64,000 nucleotides of DNA from Lysobacter arvi (GTDB taxonomy: Bacteria; Pseudomonadota; Gammaproteobacteria; Xanthomonadales; Xanthomonadaceae): positions 186,001 to 250,000 of the forward strand of contig JARUHG010000002.1 of assembly GCA_031216755.1 (NCBI GenBank), given 5' to 3'. A program made the translations under genes and the position numbers. Shown in pieces: positions 35,053-44,683 of the stretch. The notes under the pieces are model-generated. The model was not told where the DNA came from, did no database searches, and was given only the letters and a program-made list of their open reading frames with translations. Within the stretch, counting starts at the first letter, position 1. Every line of letters begins with the position of its first letter.

Positions 35053-36189
35053 TCAGGTATCGCGCGCGACGACCCGGTTCCGTCCCTGCAGCTTGGCCTG
35101 CTGGAGCCGGCCGTCGGCGCGACGCAACAGGCGCGAGAGGTCCGAGCCCTCGTGCGGGAATCCCGCCAGCCCGGCACTGAAACTGAGCGGCACCGAATCC
35201 GCCCCGCGCTCGGGTTCGAACGGCCGCTCGCCCAACGCGCGGCGGATCGCGTCCACGCGTTCCCACGCGGTGCCGATGGGTTTGCGCAGGAGCAGGACGA
35301 ACTCTTCGCCACCGATCCGCACCAGCCATTCGCCCGGTTCGGCCAACTCGCGCAGCACCGACACGACGTGGCGGAGCGCGCGGTCGCCGGCCGGATGGCC
35401 ATGGGCGTCGTTGATGCGCTTGAAGTGGTCCAGGTCGATGAGCGCCAGCGTGAGACTGTCGCCGTCGTGCCGGACGCTGTCGAACAGCCGCGGCACGCGG
35501 TACATCAGCCAGGTGCGGTTGGGCAGGCGGGTCAGGCCGTCGGTGCCCGACATTTCCACCAGCCGTTGCATGCGATAGACCACCATGGCGGTGATCAGCG
35601 TGAACACGCCCAGCAGGATCAGGCGCTGCAGCTGGCCGGGCAGGGTGATCGCGCCGTAGTCGCTGGAGATCAGTTGCTCGGGCGAGCTGGCCGAAGCGAT
35701 CACCCACAGCGCCAGCAGGCCGTACTGGGCGATCGCGAGCGCACCGGCGAACAGCGCGATGCGGCCGTCGCTGCGTGGCGCGGTCAGCACGATCGCCACG
35801 ACGTAGCCGCACCAGGCGGTGAGGTTGTTGAGACCGGCCGGCAGGCGATCGGCGGCCAGGATGATCAGCAGCACCGTCGTGGCGGTGACGTCGAATGCGG
35901 AGGAGGCGAACGGCAGCCAGCGGAACAGCCGGCGTCGCCGTGCGAGCGCGAGCCAGAGGTGGGCGAAGATGTTGACCACGATCGCGCCACCCAGGCCGAT
36001 CATCGTGTCCTGGACGCTGCCGCCCCCGAGCGCGTTCGCGACCGGCAGCACCAGCAGCATCGCCGCGATGACCACGCGCAGGCGCGCCACCATCAGTTCG
36101 CCGCCGGCGCCGATTTCCAACATGATTTCGTCGGGCCGCGCGAGCAGCGCGGCGACGACGTCGCGGACCCTTCCGCCGGTTCCGAGCAT
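35053..36189 (-). CDS. Membrane diguanylate cyclase (GGDEF)
   Basis: The 378-residue protein has about six membrane helices (residues about 32-200) and a C-terminal GGDEF domain (about 205-372). The active motif is intact: RIGGEEFVLLL. The allosteric RxxD I-site expected four residues before is replaced by PGEW, so product inhibition through that site is unlikely. The domain also has DGLTRLPNRTWLMYRVP and LALIDLDHFKRINDAHGHPAGDRAL. It is thus a likely active c-di-GMP synthase without normal feedback control, sensing an unknown signal through its membrane part. Confidence 0.9.
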   Translation of the reverse strand: MLGTGGRVRDVVAALLARPDEIMLEIGAGGELMVARLRVVIAAMLLVLPVANALGGGSVQDTMIGLGGAIVVNIFAHLWLALARRRRLFRWLPFASSAFDVTATTVLLIILAADRLPAGLNNLTAWCGYVVAIVLTAPRSDGRIALFAGALAIAQYGLLALWVIASASSPEQLISSDYGAITLPGQLQRLILLGVFTLITAMVVYRMQRLVEMSGTDGLTRLPNRTWLMYRVPRLFDSVRHDGDSLTLALIDLDHFKRINDAHGHPAGDRALRHVVSVLRELAEPGEWLVRIGGEEFVLLLRKPIGTAWERVDAIRRALGERPFEPERGADSVPLSFSAGLAGFPHEGSDLSRLLRRADGRLQQAKLQGRNRVVARDT

Positions 36190-36297
36190 GCGCTTCCCCC
36201 GCTTGCCGGCCCTCCCGGGGCCGCGCCGAGCATAGCGCGCCCGGACGGCTTCCCGCGTGGCACCCGCTTTGCGTGCGGGAGCGGGCGCCGCCCCGCG

Positions 36298-36876
36298 TCA
36301 GCCGATTCCGCGCACCGCGGCCCAGATGGCCAGCGCAAGGAACACGACCGCCGCCGTGTAGCGCGCGGCCTTCAGCGGCAGGCGATCGGCGAGCTTGCTG
36401 CCCAGCAGCACCACCGGCACGTTGGCCAGCAGCATGCCCACCGTGGTGCCGACGACCACCTCCCACAGCGGCGAGTACTTGGCCGCGAGCAGCACGGTCG
36501 CGACCTGCGTCTTGTCGCCGATTTCGGCCAGGAAGAACGCGAACGTCGTCGCGACGAACGCCCCGCGCGCCGGCAGCGATTCCTCGCCTTCGTCCAGCTT
36601 GTCGGGCTTGAGCGTCCACAGCGCGACGGCCAGGAAGCTGATCGCCACGACCCAGCGCAGCACGTCCGGCCTCAGCCATTGCGCCACGAGCGTGCCGAAC
36701 CAGCCGGCGAGCGCGTGGTTCAACAGCGTGGCAACGAGGATGCCGGCGACGATCGGCAGCGGTTTGCGAAAGCGCGCCGCCAGCAGCAGCGCGAGCAGCT
36801 GCGTCTTGTCGCCGATTTCGGCCAGCGCGACGGTGCCGGTCGAGACCGCCGCGGTCATCAGGGGAAACGGATCCAT
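36298..36876 (-). CDS. GDT1/TMEM165 (UPF0016) family manganese exporter
   Basis: This 192-residue protein has six membrane helices with the family's two metal-binding repeats: ALAEIGDKTQLLALLLAARF in the first half and FFLAEIGDKTQVATVLLAAKY in the second. Bacterial members (MneA) export Mn2+ and protect against manganese toxicity. Start ATG at 36874-36876 gives MDPFPLMTAAVSTGTV; the long frame upstream reads through the riboswitch and is not coding. The upstream yybP-ykoY element means expression rises when Mn2+ is high. Confidence 0.93.
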   Translation of the reverse strand: MDPFPLMTAAVSTGTVALAEIGDKTQLLALLLAARFRKPLPIVAGILVATLLNHALAGWFGTLVAQWLRPDVLRWVVAISFLAVALWTLKPDKLDEGEESLPARGAFVATTFAFFLAEIGDKTQVATVLLAAKYSPLWEVVVGTTVGMLLANVPVVLLGSKLADRLPLKAARYTAAVVFLALAIWAAVRGIG

Positions 36877-36967
36877 GCAGAACTCCGGGGTCGGGCTTTC
36901 GCGTGGACGCGAAAGGCAGCCGTCACGCGGCCCGACCCGGCTCATGCCAGTTGCTCGCGCGACGCCT

Positions 36968-37108
36968 GCCTTCGGTCTTGCCCGTGGTCGCTGGCCGTGG
37001 CCCTGAGGCATCGGCTGGCTGCCGCTCCCGCGCCATGGCCTGTGGGCCAAGTGTGTTGACGCGGATCCCCGCCGGCACAGTGCGGGCGGATGGGCTACTC
37101 CCCGGAGG
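36968..37108 (-). promoter_or_regulatory. yybP-ykoY manganese riboswitch
   Basis: The conserved pieces appear in order on the minus strand: GGGGAGTAGC (37094-37103), GTCAACACACTTGG (37047-37060), and AAGACC within GGGCAAGACCGAAGG (36974-36979), separated by GC-rich arms. This matches the published consensus (GGGGAGUAGC, GUCAACAUACU, GAGACC). The element leads into a GDT1-family exporter gene about 90 bp downstream, one of the standard partners of this riboswitch class, which binds Mn2+ and turns the gene on. Confidence 0.9.
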
Positions 37109-37198
37109 AGGAAGTGCTCGCATTGTACCGACCAGGCGCGCACGGCGGCAGGGCTAAACTGAACGACCCTCCCAGATCCCCACTCCGGAGCACTCGCC

Positions 37199-38167
37199 AT
37201 GCAGTACCGCCGCCTCGGTTCGTCCGGCCTCCAGCTTTCGGCGCTGTCCTTCGGCGCCTGGCTCACGTTCGGTGCGCAGATCGGGCGCTCCACCGCGCGC
37301 GACCTGATCGCCGCCGCGTGGGACAACGGCATCAACTTCTTCGACAACGCCGAGACCTACGCCAACGGCGAGGCGGAGAAGGTGATGGGCGACGTGATTG
37401 CCGACCTGCGCCTGCCGCGCGACGGGTTCTGTGTCTCCAGCAAGGTGTTCTTCGGCGCGGTCGACGAACCCGGTCCGACGCAGCGCGGCCTCTCGCGCAA
37501 GCACGTCACCGACGCCTGCCACGCGGCGCTCAAGCGTCTGCGCGTGGAAACGCTCGATCTGTACTACTGCCATCGCCCGGATCCGGACACGCCGATCGAG
37601 GAAACCGTCGGCGCGATGGACGCGCTGATCCGCCAGGGCAAGGTGCTGTACTGGGGGACGTCGGAATGGACGGCCGCGCAGATCCGCGAGGCGCACCGCG
37701 TCGCGCATGCGCGCAACTGGTATGCGCCGACGATGGAGCAGCCGCAGTACAACCTGCTGCACCGCGAGCGCATGGAGCTGGAATACGCGCCGCTGTACGC
37801 CGAATACGGGCTGGGTACGACGATCTGGTCGCCGCTCGCGTCGGGCCTGCTGACCGGCAAGTACAACGCCGGCGTGCCGACCGAAGCGCGTCTGGGGCGT
37901 GAGGGCCTGGGCTGGCTGCAGCGTTCGGTGCTTGGCGAGGAGGGGGCCCGGATCGAACGCGCGCGTCGCTTCGTTGCGACCGCGCAGGAGCTCGGCGTCG
38001 CGCCGGCGCCGCTGGCGATCGCCTGGTGCCTGCGCAATCCGCACGTGTCGAGCGTGATCCTCGGTGCGAGCCGCCCGGAACAGCTGATCCAGAACCTGGA
38101 AGCGCTGGAGCTGGCCGACCGGCTTTCCGAGGGCGACTGGCAGCGCGTCGAGGCGTCTGTCGGTTAG
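37199..38167 (+). CDS. Aldo/keto reductase (voltage-gated K+ channel beta-subunit type)
   Basis: The 322-residue TIM-barrel NADPH reductase begins MQYRRLGSSGLQLSALSFGAW. Catalytic residues of the family are in FFDNAETYANGEAEKVMG (Asp, Tyr), SSKVFFGAVDEPG (Lys) and LDLYYCHRPDPDTPIEET (His). GTSEWTAAQIREA, TIWSPLASGLLTGKYN and VSSVILGASRPEQL bind NADPH. The arrangement fits the KCNAB-like/YghZ group, which reduces aldehydes such as methylglyoxal. The start codon lies after CTCCGGAGCACTCGCC; a GGAG site is 8 bp upstream. Confidence 0.92.
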   Translation: MQYRRLGSSGLQLSALSFGAWLTFGAQIGRSTARDLIAAAWDNGINFFDNAETYANGEAEKVMGDVIADLRLPRDGFCVSSKVFFGAVDEPGPTQRGLSRKHVTDACHAALKRLRVETLDLYYCHRPDPDTPIEETVGAMDALIRQGKVLYWGTSEWTAAQIREAHRVAHARNWYAPTMEQPQYNLLHRERMELEYAPLYAEYGLGTTIWSPLASGLLTGKYNAGVPTEARLGREGLGWLQRSVLGEEGARIERARRFVATAQELGVAPAPLAIAWCLRNPHVSSVILGASRPEQLIQNLEALELADRLSEGDWQRVEASVG

Positions 38168-38189
38168 GCGATCGTGCGGCGGTTGACTG

Positions 38190-38208
38190 TCAAATGAGAA
38201 TCATTATC
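38190..38208 (+). promoter_or_regulatory. Fur box upstream of hemP
   Basis: TCAAATGAGAATCATTATC matches the 19-bp Fur consensus GATAATGATAATCATTATC at 15 positions. It lies 33 bp upstream of the hemP start codon. Confidence 0.88.
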
Positions 38209-38240
38209 ATCCGTGGCGAGCCCTCGAACGAGCCACGACC

Positions 38241-38480
38241 ATGTCGACGCGCCCCACGCTGCTGCAGCTCAAGCCCCGAACCCAACGTCTGTCGCCGCCG
38301 ATCGCGGCGGCCGTAGCCGCCGTGCCGGGCGCGCCGTCCGTTGCCGGTGGCGCGTTCGCCCAGGCGCTGCTCGACAGCGGCGATCTCCTGCGCGGTGGGC
38401 GCGAAGTGCTGATCCGCCACGGCGACGAGGTCTATCGCCTGCGCCACACGCGCAACGACAAGCTGATCCTCACCAAGTAA
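38241..38480 (+). CDS. hemP: Hemin uptake protein HemP
   Basis: The 79-residue product ends in the HemP signature LLRGGREVLIRHGDEVYRLR followed by HTRNDKLILTK; the N-terminal half is variable and partly disordered. HemP is a small protein or activator linked to haem uptake operons in many proteobacteria. Here it is transcribed from a Fur-box promoter, but no haem receptor or hmu genes follow; the next gene is in the opposite direction, so it is an orphan in this window. A terminator follows at 38488. Confidence 0.93.
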   Translation: MSTRPTLLQLKPRTQRLSPPIAAAVAAVPGAPSVAGGAFAQALLDSGDLLRGGREVLIRHGDEVYRLRHTRNDKLILTK

Positions 38481-38487
38481 TCACCGA

Positions 38488-38521
38488 CCGCTCCCCCCCC
38501 CCCTGCGGGAGAGCGGTTTTG
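38488..38521 (+). terminator. Terminator after hemP
   Basis: ACCGCT and AGCGGT flank a run of C pairing with GGG, and the stem is followed by TTTTG. It lies 8 bp after the hemP stop. Confidence 0.8.
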
Positions 38522-38549
38522 CCGGCGTAACGTCTCCACTCTCGATCGC

Positions 38550-39722
38550 TCAGAGCGAGAACACGTGCCCGGCGATCCCTTCCGGCGGCTCAGGCGCCTT
38601 CGGAGGTGCGGGAGGCGCGGGTACCGCAGGCAGCGTGATCGCCAGCGGTGGCTTCGGCATAGTCGGTGCAGGCGGTGCAGGCGGTGCGGGCGGCGCCGCG
38701 GGCACGGCCGGAGCGGCGGGCGGTCTCGGCGCGGCGGGCGGCGCCGGCGGGATCGGCGGAAGCGGAATGCGCAACATCGCGGTCTTCGGCACGGTGATCT
38801 GCGTCGTCGCGCTCTTGCGATCGCGCAGATAAGTCACCGCGACCCGGCTGTCGGCCGGCTTGTCGCGCAACGCGGCCATCGCTTCGCGAGGCGAGTTCAC
38901 CGCTTTGTTGTCGATGCGCTGGATGACGTCGCCGGCCTGGAGGCCCGACAGCTCGGGCCCGGTACTCAGCACCAGCACGCCGCGCTCGGCGCCGAAATAG
39001 CGGCCGAGTTGTGCATCGACGGTCGCCAGGTTCAGGCCGTTCCAGCGGAAGGCCTCCGACAGCAACGGGAGCCGGCAATCGCGATCGCGTTCGTCGCAGT
39101 CCAGTCGGATGAGTTCGTTGCGTACCTGCGGCGCGACGATCGGCATCGGGCGTGCGAGCGGATTGCCGTCGGCGTCGCGTGCGACGAGCAGGCGATCGCC
39201 GAGCTTCGGCGTGGCACGTGCCGTCGCCGCGCGCCCGTCGCGCGTGTAGCCGATGGCGACAGTCTTGTCGGTATCCAGGGAACGCAGTTGCGCGCGTGCC
39301 TTCGCCAGCCGCTCCTCGGGGGTGCCCTGATCCAGCCTGTTGCCGTCGATGGCGGTGAGAACGTCGCCCGCGCGCAGGCCCGCGTTCGCCGCGGCGCTGT
39401 CCGGCGTCACGGCCGCGATGCGCACGCCGGATTTCGGGTCGGGCGAAAGCACGACGCCCAGCACCGGCTGTCGCGCGAAACGCCGCTCGAATTCGCGTTC
39501 GAACTGCGCGCGATCGAAGTTCGCGTTCTGCCGCGTGAGCTCGGCGTAGCGTTGCGCGGCGCGGTTGAGGTCGGCGCGCGCGGCTTCGATCTGGCGCGTG
39601 CGCTCGGCGTCCTGCCGCGCGCGTTCCGTGTCGGCCTTCGGCGCCTGCGCGCTGGCCGCCATGCACGCGATGAGCAAGGCGATGGTCGCGGTCAGTCGCG
39701 TGGTGTTGCGGGTGCGGATCAT
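38550..39722 (-). CDS. Secreted two-PDZ protein with proline-rich tail
   Basis: The 390-residue protein starts MIRTRNTTRLTATIALLIA (signal peptide, about 1-26). Residues 31-83 form a charged coiled-coil-like helix. A first PDZ domain (about 86-175) contains VLGVVLSPDPKSGVRIAAV and GLRAGDVLTAIDG. A second (about 220-310) contains GVLVLSTGPELSGLQAGDVIQRID. No protease domain is present. The last about 70 residues are mostly proline and alanine, then end in GIAGHVFSL. It is third in an ECF sigma/anti-sigma/PDZ transcription unit, so a role in envelope stress sensing or folding is inferred. The start was chosen by its signal peptide; the longer frame upstream overlaps the anti-sigma gene. Confidence 0.82.
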   Translation of the reverse strand: MIRTRNTTRLTATIALLIACMAASAQAPKADTERARQDAERTRQIEAARADLNRAAQRYAELTRQNANFDRAQFEREFERRFARQPVLGVVLSPDPKSGVRIAAVTPDSAAANAGLRAGDVLTAIDGNRLDQGTPEERLAKARAQLRSLDTDKTVAIGYTRDGRAATARATPKLGDRLLVARDADGNPLARPMPIVAPQVRNELIRLDCDERDRDCRLPLLSEAFRWNGLNLATVDAQLGRYFGAERGVLVLSTGPELSGLQAGDVIQRIDNKAVNSPREAMAALRDKPADSRVAVTYLRDRKSATTQITVPKTAMLRIPLPPIPPAPPAAPRPPAAPAVPAAPPAPPAPPAPTMPKPPLAITLPAVPAPPAPPKAPEPPEGIAGHVFSL

Positions 39723-39747
39723 GGGCGTGGGTCCTGCAAGTGGAAGG

Positions 39748-40494
39748 TCAATCGACGCTGACAAGTGCGCCGTCGTAGCGTTCGCCGCTGGAAAGCAGCC
39801 AGCGCTGGGTGGTTTCGATGCCGGCCAGTTCGCGCATCGTCGACACGCGCGCCTGCCACAGTGCGGCGCGATCGACATCGTCCAGGCCGGGTTGCGACAG
39901 CGAGGCGTCGATGCGGCCGATGCGGCGATCGAACTCGACCGCGAGCGCGGCGCCGCTGGCGGAGGCGACACGGTCGTCGCGGGCGATGGCGAGCAGCGCC
40001 TCCAGTTGCGCCGACTCGGCCTGCAGCGCGGCGACCTCCTCGCGAAGTTCCGTCGCACGCGGGTCGGGCGCGGTGTCGTGCGACGACGTCGTCGCGACGC
40101 GCGGCGCTGGGCCGGAACGCGGCGCCGCGAGGTCGGCAGGCGTTTCGGCGGACACGGCGGGTTCGGTAGCTGCCACGCGCGTCTCCGGCCGCTTCGATGC
40201 GGCGAGCGGCGGACGCGACGTGTCGATCGGCACGCGCTTGCCGGCGGCGAGTTCCGTCGCGTCGGACGGCGTAGTGCGATCTGCGGTGCGATGCACGACA
40301 GGCACCAGCGCGACCGCGCCGATCGCCGCGGCGGCGAGCCACACCGGCCAGTGGCGTCGGCGCGGACGAGGGGGCGCGTGGTCGAGGACGCGCTGCATGC
40401 GCTGCCATCCGCCGGCGGGCGGCGCTTCCATCGGAAGCGCGGCGAAGGCGCCGCTCCAGCCTGCGGTCGGATCGTTGTGGTCGCTCTCAGGCAT
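39748..40494 (-). CDS. Putative anti-sigma factor (single membrane helix)
   Basis: The 248-residue protein has a short cytoplasmic N-terminal part (about 48 residues), one membrane helix with WPVWLAAAAIGAVALVPVV (about 49-67), and a long periplasmic part. The latter is low-complexity until about residue 145 and then has a coiled-coil-like helix (ELREEVAALQAESAQLEALLAI). There is no ZAS zinc motif. Its position directly after an ECF sigma factor and its topology fit a regulator of that sigma factor. The exact family is not recognised. Confidence 0.7.
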   Translation of the reverse strand: MPESDHNDPTAGWSGAFAALPMEAPPAGGWQRMQRVLDHAPPRPRRRHWPVWLAAAAIGAVALVPVVHRTADRTTPSDATELAAGKRVPIDTSRPPLAASKRPETRVAATEPAVSAETPADLAAPRSGPAPRVATTSSHDTAPDPRATELREEVAALQAESAQLEALLAIARDDRVASASGAALAVEFDRRIGRIDASLSQPGLDDVDRAALWQARVSTMRELAGIETTQRWLLSSGERYDGALVSVD

Positions 40495-40572
40495 GGGCCT
40501 TCTCCGGTTTGGTTAGCCCGTCTACGCGGCTTCCGCGGACAGCCACGGCCGCGCGCCCGCAGGGCGGCGGCG

Positions 40573-41280
40573 TCAGTCGGTCGTGGATCGACATACACGT
40601 CCTCCTTCTTCCGTGCCGTGCAGCCCCACAGGTGCGGCGCGGTCCACGGAAACCTCGCAGGCAGGCTCCAACAGTTCCCGCAGGCGGCGACCGCCGCGTG
40701 CGAGCTGGGACTTCGAGAAACTCGGCGTGCGCTGCATCAGCGACGCGATCTCCTCGTGCGTGTACCCCTCGGCGTGGTACAGCCACAGCACGCTGCGGGT
40801 GGCGGCGGGCAGGCGGGCGAGGGCGCGGGTCAGCGCGGCGGCGTCCGCGGCGGCGGTGGGCAGCGGGCCGGAGTCGACGGCGAACTCGTCGTCTTCCAGC
40901 GCCACGTCGTGCAGGTGCCGACGATGGCCGCGCAGGCGCATCAACGTCTCGTTCACGGCGATCTGCCGCACCCAGCCCCAGAACGGACTGGCGCCTTCGC
41001 CGCCGCCGCCGGCACCCACGCCGCGGAAATCGCCGATCTTGTTGAACACCTTGAGCATCGTCTCCTGCAGCACGTCGGCGGCCTCCTCGGCGCCATCCGG
41101 CCCGTGCGCACCGCCGAGCATGCGCAGCGCCAGGTTGAATACGGGCCGCTCGAAGCGGCGATAGATCTGTTCGAACGCCCCCCGCTCGCCGGCGCGAACG
41201 CGTGCCAGCAACGCCTCGGGGACGTCGATGGCGAAGCTGCTCCGGGGCGCGTCGGTGGCGGTGGGCACGCTGTTGGGCAA
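40573..41280 (-). CDS. ECF-type RNA polymerase sigma factor (module 1)
   Basis: The 235-residue protein has sigma region 2 (VRAGERGAFEQIYRRFERPVFNLALRML, then DVLQETMLKVFNKI) and region 4 (LARLPAATRSVLWLYHAEGYTHEEIASLMQ, with SFSKSQLARGGRRL as the recognition helix). A glycine-rich linker (GVGAGGGGEGASPF) in region 2.4 is unusual. It is the first gene of a sigma/anti-sigma/PDZ unit. Targets are unknown; ECF factors of this kind often control their own operon. Confidence 0.9.
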   Translation of the reverse strand: MPNSVPTATDAPRSSFAIDVPEALLARVRAGERGAFEQIYRRFERPVFNLALRMLGGAHGPDGAEEAADVLQETMLKVFNKIGDFRGVGAGGGGEGASPFWGWVRQIAVNETLMRLRGHRRHLHDVALEDDEFAVDSGPLPTAAADAAALTRALARLPAATRSVLWLYHAEGYTHEEIASLMQRTPSFSKSQLARGGRRLRELLEPACEVSVDRAAPVGLHGTEEGGRVCRSTTD

Positions 41281-41385
41281 GGCTCGCGTCCTGCGTTGGT
41301 TGGATCGTCCTTCCCCTAGATGCCGGGGGCGCGGAAACCGTCGCAGCCGTCGGCCTATACTCGGGCCGACAACAAGGAGGGGATC

Positions 41386-42363
41386 ATGGGACTGAGTGCG
41401 GTGCTGAGCGTCGTCCTGCTATTCGCGGGCGTCATCCTGGTGCTGAAGGCCGTGCGGATGGTGCCGCAGGGGTATGAATGGACGGTGGAGCGGTTCGGCC
41501 GCTACACCCACACCATGGACCCCGGCCTCCACTTCCTGATCCCGATCGTCTACGGCGTCGGCCGCAAGATCAACATGATGGAACAGGTGATGGACGTCCC
41601 CAGCCAGGACGTGATCACCAAGGACAACGCCGTGGTGAAGGTCGATGGCGTCGTCTACTTCCAGGTGCTGGACGCGGCCAAGGCGGCCTACGAGGTCGCG
41701 ACGCTCGAGATCGCCATCCTCAACCTGGTGATGACCAACATCCGCACCGCCATCGGTTCGATGGACCTGGACGAATCGCTGTCCAAGCGCGACGAGATCA
41801 ATGCCAAGGTGCTCGTGGCCGTCGACCAGGCGACGCATCCGTGGGGCGTGAAGGTCAACCGCATCGAGCTCAAGGACATCCAGCCGCCGCGCGACCTGGT
41901 GGATTCCATGGCGCGCCAGATGAAGGCCGAGCGCGAGAAGCGCGCCAACATCCTGGAAGCGGAGGGCCACCGGCAGTCGGAGATCCTGCGCGCCGAAGGC
42001 GAGAAGCAGGCGGCGATCCTGGAAGCGGAAGGCAAGCGCGAAGCGGCGTTCCGCGAAGCCGAGGCGCGCGAGCGCCTGGCCGAGGCCGAAGCCAAGGCCA
42101 CGCAACTGGTCTCGGACGCCATCGCCGGCGGCAACGTCAACGCCATCAACTATTTCGTGGCGCAGAAGTACATCGAAGCGTTCAAGGCGCTGGCCGAAGC
42201 GCCGAACCAGAAGTTCGTGATGATGCCGATGGAAGCCAGCGGCGTGATCGGTTCGCTGGCGGGCATCGCCGAACTGGCGAAGAACGCGCTCGGCAGCGAG
42301 GCGCTCGCGGCGCAGGCCTCGAACACGCGCACGCCGCCGCCGTCGCCGCGCCTGGGAGGCTGA
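41386..42363 (+). CDS. SPFH/band-7 (stomatin, QmcA-like) membrane protein
   Basis: The 325-residue protein has one N-terminal membrane helix (residues about 3-22) and an SPFH domain: GYEWTVERFGRYTHTMDPGLHFLIP, VDGVVYFQVLDAAKAAYEV, NLVMTNIRTAIGSMDLDESLSKRDEIN, VNRIELKDIQPPRDL. A long Glu/Ala/Arg coiled coil follows (about 185-255). The family forms membrane microdomain scaffolds with NfeD partners. A GGAGG ribosome site precedes the ATG. The NfeD gene begins 3 bp after its stop. Confidence 0.94.
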   Translation: MGLSAVLSVVLLFAGVILVLKAVRMVPQGYEWTVERFGRYTHTMDPGLHFLIPIVYGVGRKINMMEQVMDVPSQDVITKDNAVVKVDGVVYFQVLDAAKAAYEVATLEIAILNLVMTNIRTAIGSMDLDESLSKRDEINAKVLVAVDQATHPWGVKVNRIELKDIQPPRDLVDSMARQMKAEREKRANILEAEGHRQSEILRAEGEKQAAILEAEGKREAAFREAEARERLAEAEAKATQLVSDAIAGGNVNAINYFVAQKYIEAFKALAEAPNQKFVMMPMEASGVIGSLAGIAELAKNALGSEALAAQASNTRTPPPSPRLGG

Positions 42364-42366
42364 CCC

Positions 42367-42807
42367 ATGCAGTGGAACACCGAGACGATGACCTGGGCGG
42401 TGGTGGCGCTGCTGCTGTTCGCCGCCGAAGCGATGGCGCCGGGCGCGTTCATGCTGTGGCTGGGGTTCGCGGCCGCGGCGGTGTTCGCGATCGTGCTGGT
42501 GGTTCCCGACGTGCCGGTGCTCGTGCAGGTGGCGGCCTTCGTGCTGCTGAGCTTCGTGTCGATCCAGATCTACCGCAGCTGGTTCCGCGGACGCGAACCG
42601 CGCAGCGACAAGCCCACGCTCAACCGTCGCGCCGAGGCGCTGATCGGATGCGTGGTGCCGCTGGAGCGGGCGATCGTCAACGGACACGGTCGCGTGCAGA
42701 TCGCCGATGCGTTCTGGGACGTCACCGGGCCCGAGCTCCCGGCCGGCACGGTGGTGCGCGTCGTCTCCAGCCGCGGCATGAGCCTGCTGGTCGAGCCCGC
42801 CGTATGA
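42367..42807 (+). CDS. NfeD-family membrane protein
   Basis: The 146-residue protein has an N-terminal group of three membrane helices (about residues 8-70) and a C-terminal OB-fold domain with EALIGCVVPLERAIVNGHGRVQI and DAFWDVTGPELPAGTVVRVV. NfeD short forms pair with SPFH/stomatin proteins, and here it directly follows one. The next gene overlaps its stop by 4 bp. Confidence 0.93.
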   Translation: MQWNTETMTWAVVALLLFAAEAMAPGAFMLWLGFAAAAVFAIVLVVPDVPVLVQVAAFVLLSFVSIQIYRSWFRGREPRSDKPTLNRRAEALIGCVVPLERAIVNGHGRVQIADAFWDVTGPELPAGTVVRVVSSRGMSLLVEPAV

Positions 42808-43319
42808 CCGGACGGTCCGCCGCACTCTGCGTGGCGGCGCTATGCGTCCTGGGCGATGCGTGGGCGGGCGGTCGTCCGATGTTGATCGGCAAGGTCGTGC
42901 CGCCATATCCGGACGGCTTCCGTTCCAACACGGGCAGCTGCGTGGGCGTGGGCACCGGCATCGACCAGCTGTGCGCGCGCAGCATCGCCACGCTCGACGA
43001 TACGGAAGACCGCACGGTCCAGCTGCTCGCCGCGCAGTTCGTCGAACGCGTGGGCGACGAACCGCGCTGGCGCATCACCGATTCGGTGCCGTATCCGGCG
43101 CTGCGTCGCGACGAACTTGTCGCCATCGCCACGTGCCAGCGCGATGGCGTGGACGACACCGGTGTCGTGGCGATCATCGACACCGGCGCCGAAGGCGCAT
43201 CGGAACTGGACATGCTGCCGGCCGTGCGCTGGGCGATGCGGCTCGATCGCGCCACCGGCAGGTTCCTGCGCGTCGCGCCGTCGAGCGTGCGTTGCTACAA
43301 CGAAGGCTTCGGCGAATGA
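42804..43319 (+). CDS. Secreted hypothetical protein coupled to NfeD
   Basis: The 171-residue product starts [22 protein letters not shown], a likely signal peptide cleaved near residue 22. The mature part has a [17 protein letters not shown] stretch and CYNEGFGE at the end, with four cysteines that could form disulfides. I do not recognise the family. The start overlaps the NfeD stop (ATGA), so translation is coupled, but functional linkage to the SPFH/NfeD pair is only inferred. Confidence 0.75.
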   Translation: MTGRSAALCVAALCVLGDAWAGGRPMLIGKVVPPYPDGFRSNTGSCVGVGTGIDQLCARSIATLDDTEDRTVQLLAAQFVERVGDEPRWRITDSVPYPALRRDELVAIATCQRDGVDDTGVVAIIDTGAEGASELDMLPAVRWAMRLDRATGRFLRVAPSSVRCYNEGFGE

Positions 43320-43437
43320 CCGCCGGCACCGCCGATCGCATCGACCATTCGCCGGCGTAGGCGCACCGCGCGAACGCCGGGCGCCGCCGGGTTCTGGGAT
43401 AATCGCCGGCTCGCTCCCGCAGACAGGCACCCGCGTC

Positions 43438-44574
<1,137 letters not shown>

Positions 44575-44683
44575 AGGCCGTACCCGCGCCATTGGCCCTG
44601 TCGCAAGGCCCAGTCGGCGCCGTTAGACTAGGCGCCGACATCCGTTGTTCCGCCGCCCCCGCAAACGTTTCGAGGCTCCCGTC

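Noticed and set aside
36877-37347. N-terminal extension of the GDT1 protein through the upstream region
   Set aside because: The stretch contains the conserved yybP-ykoY aptamer and the family start is at the later ATG.
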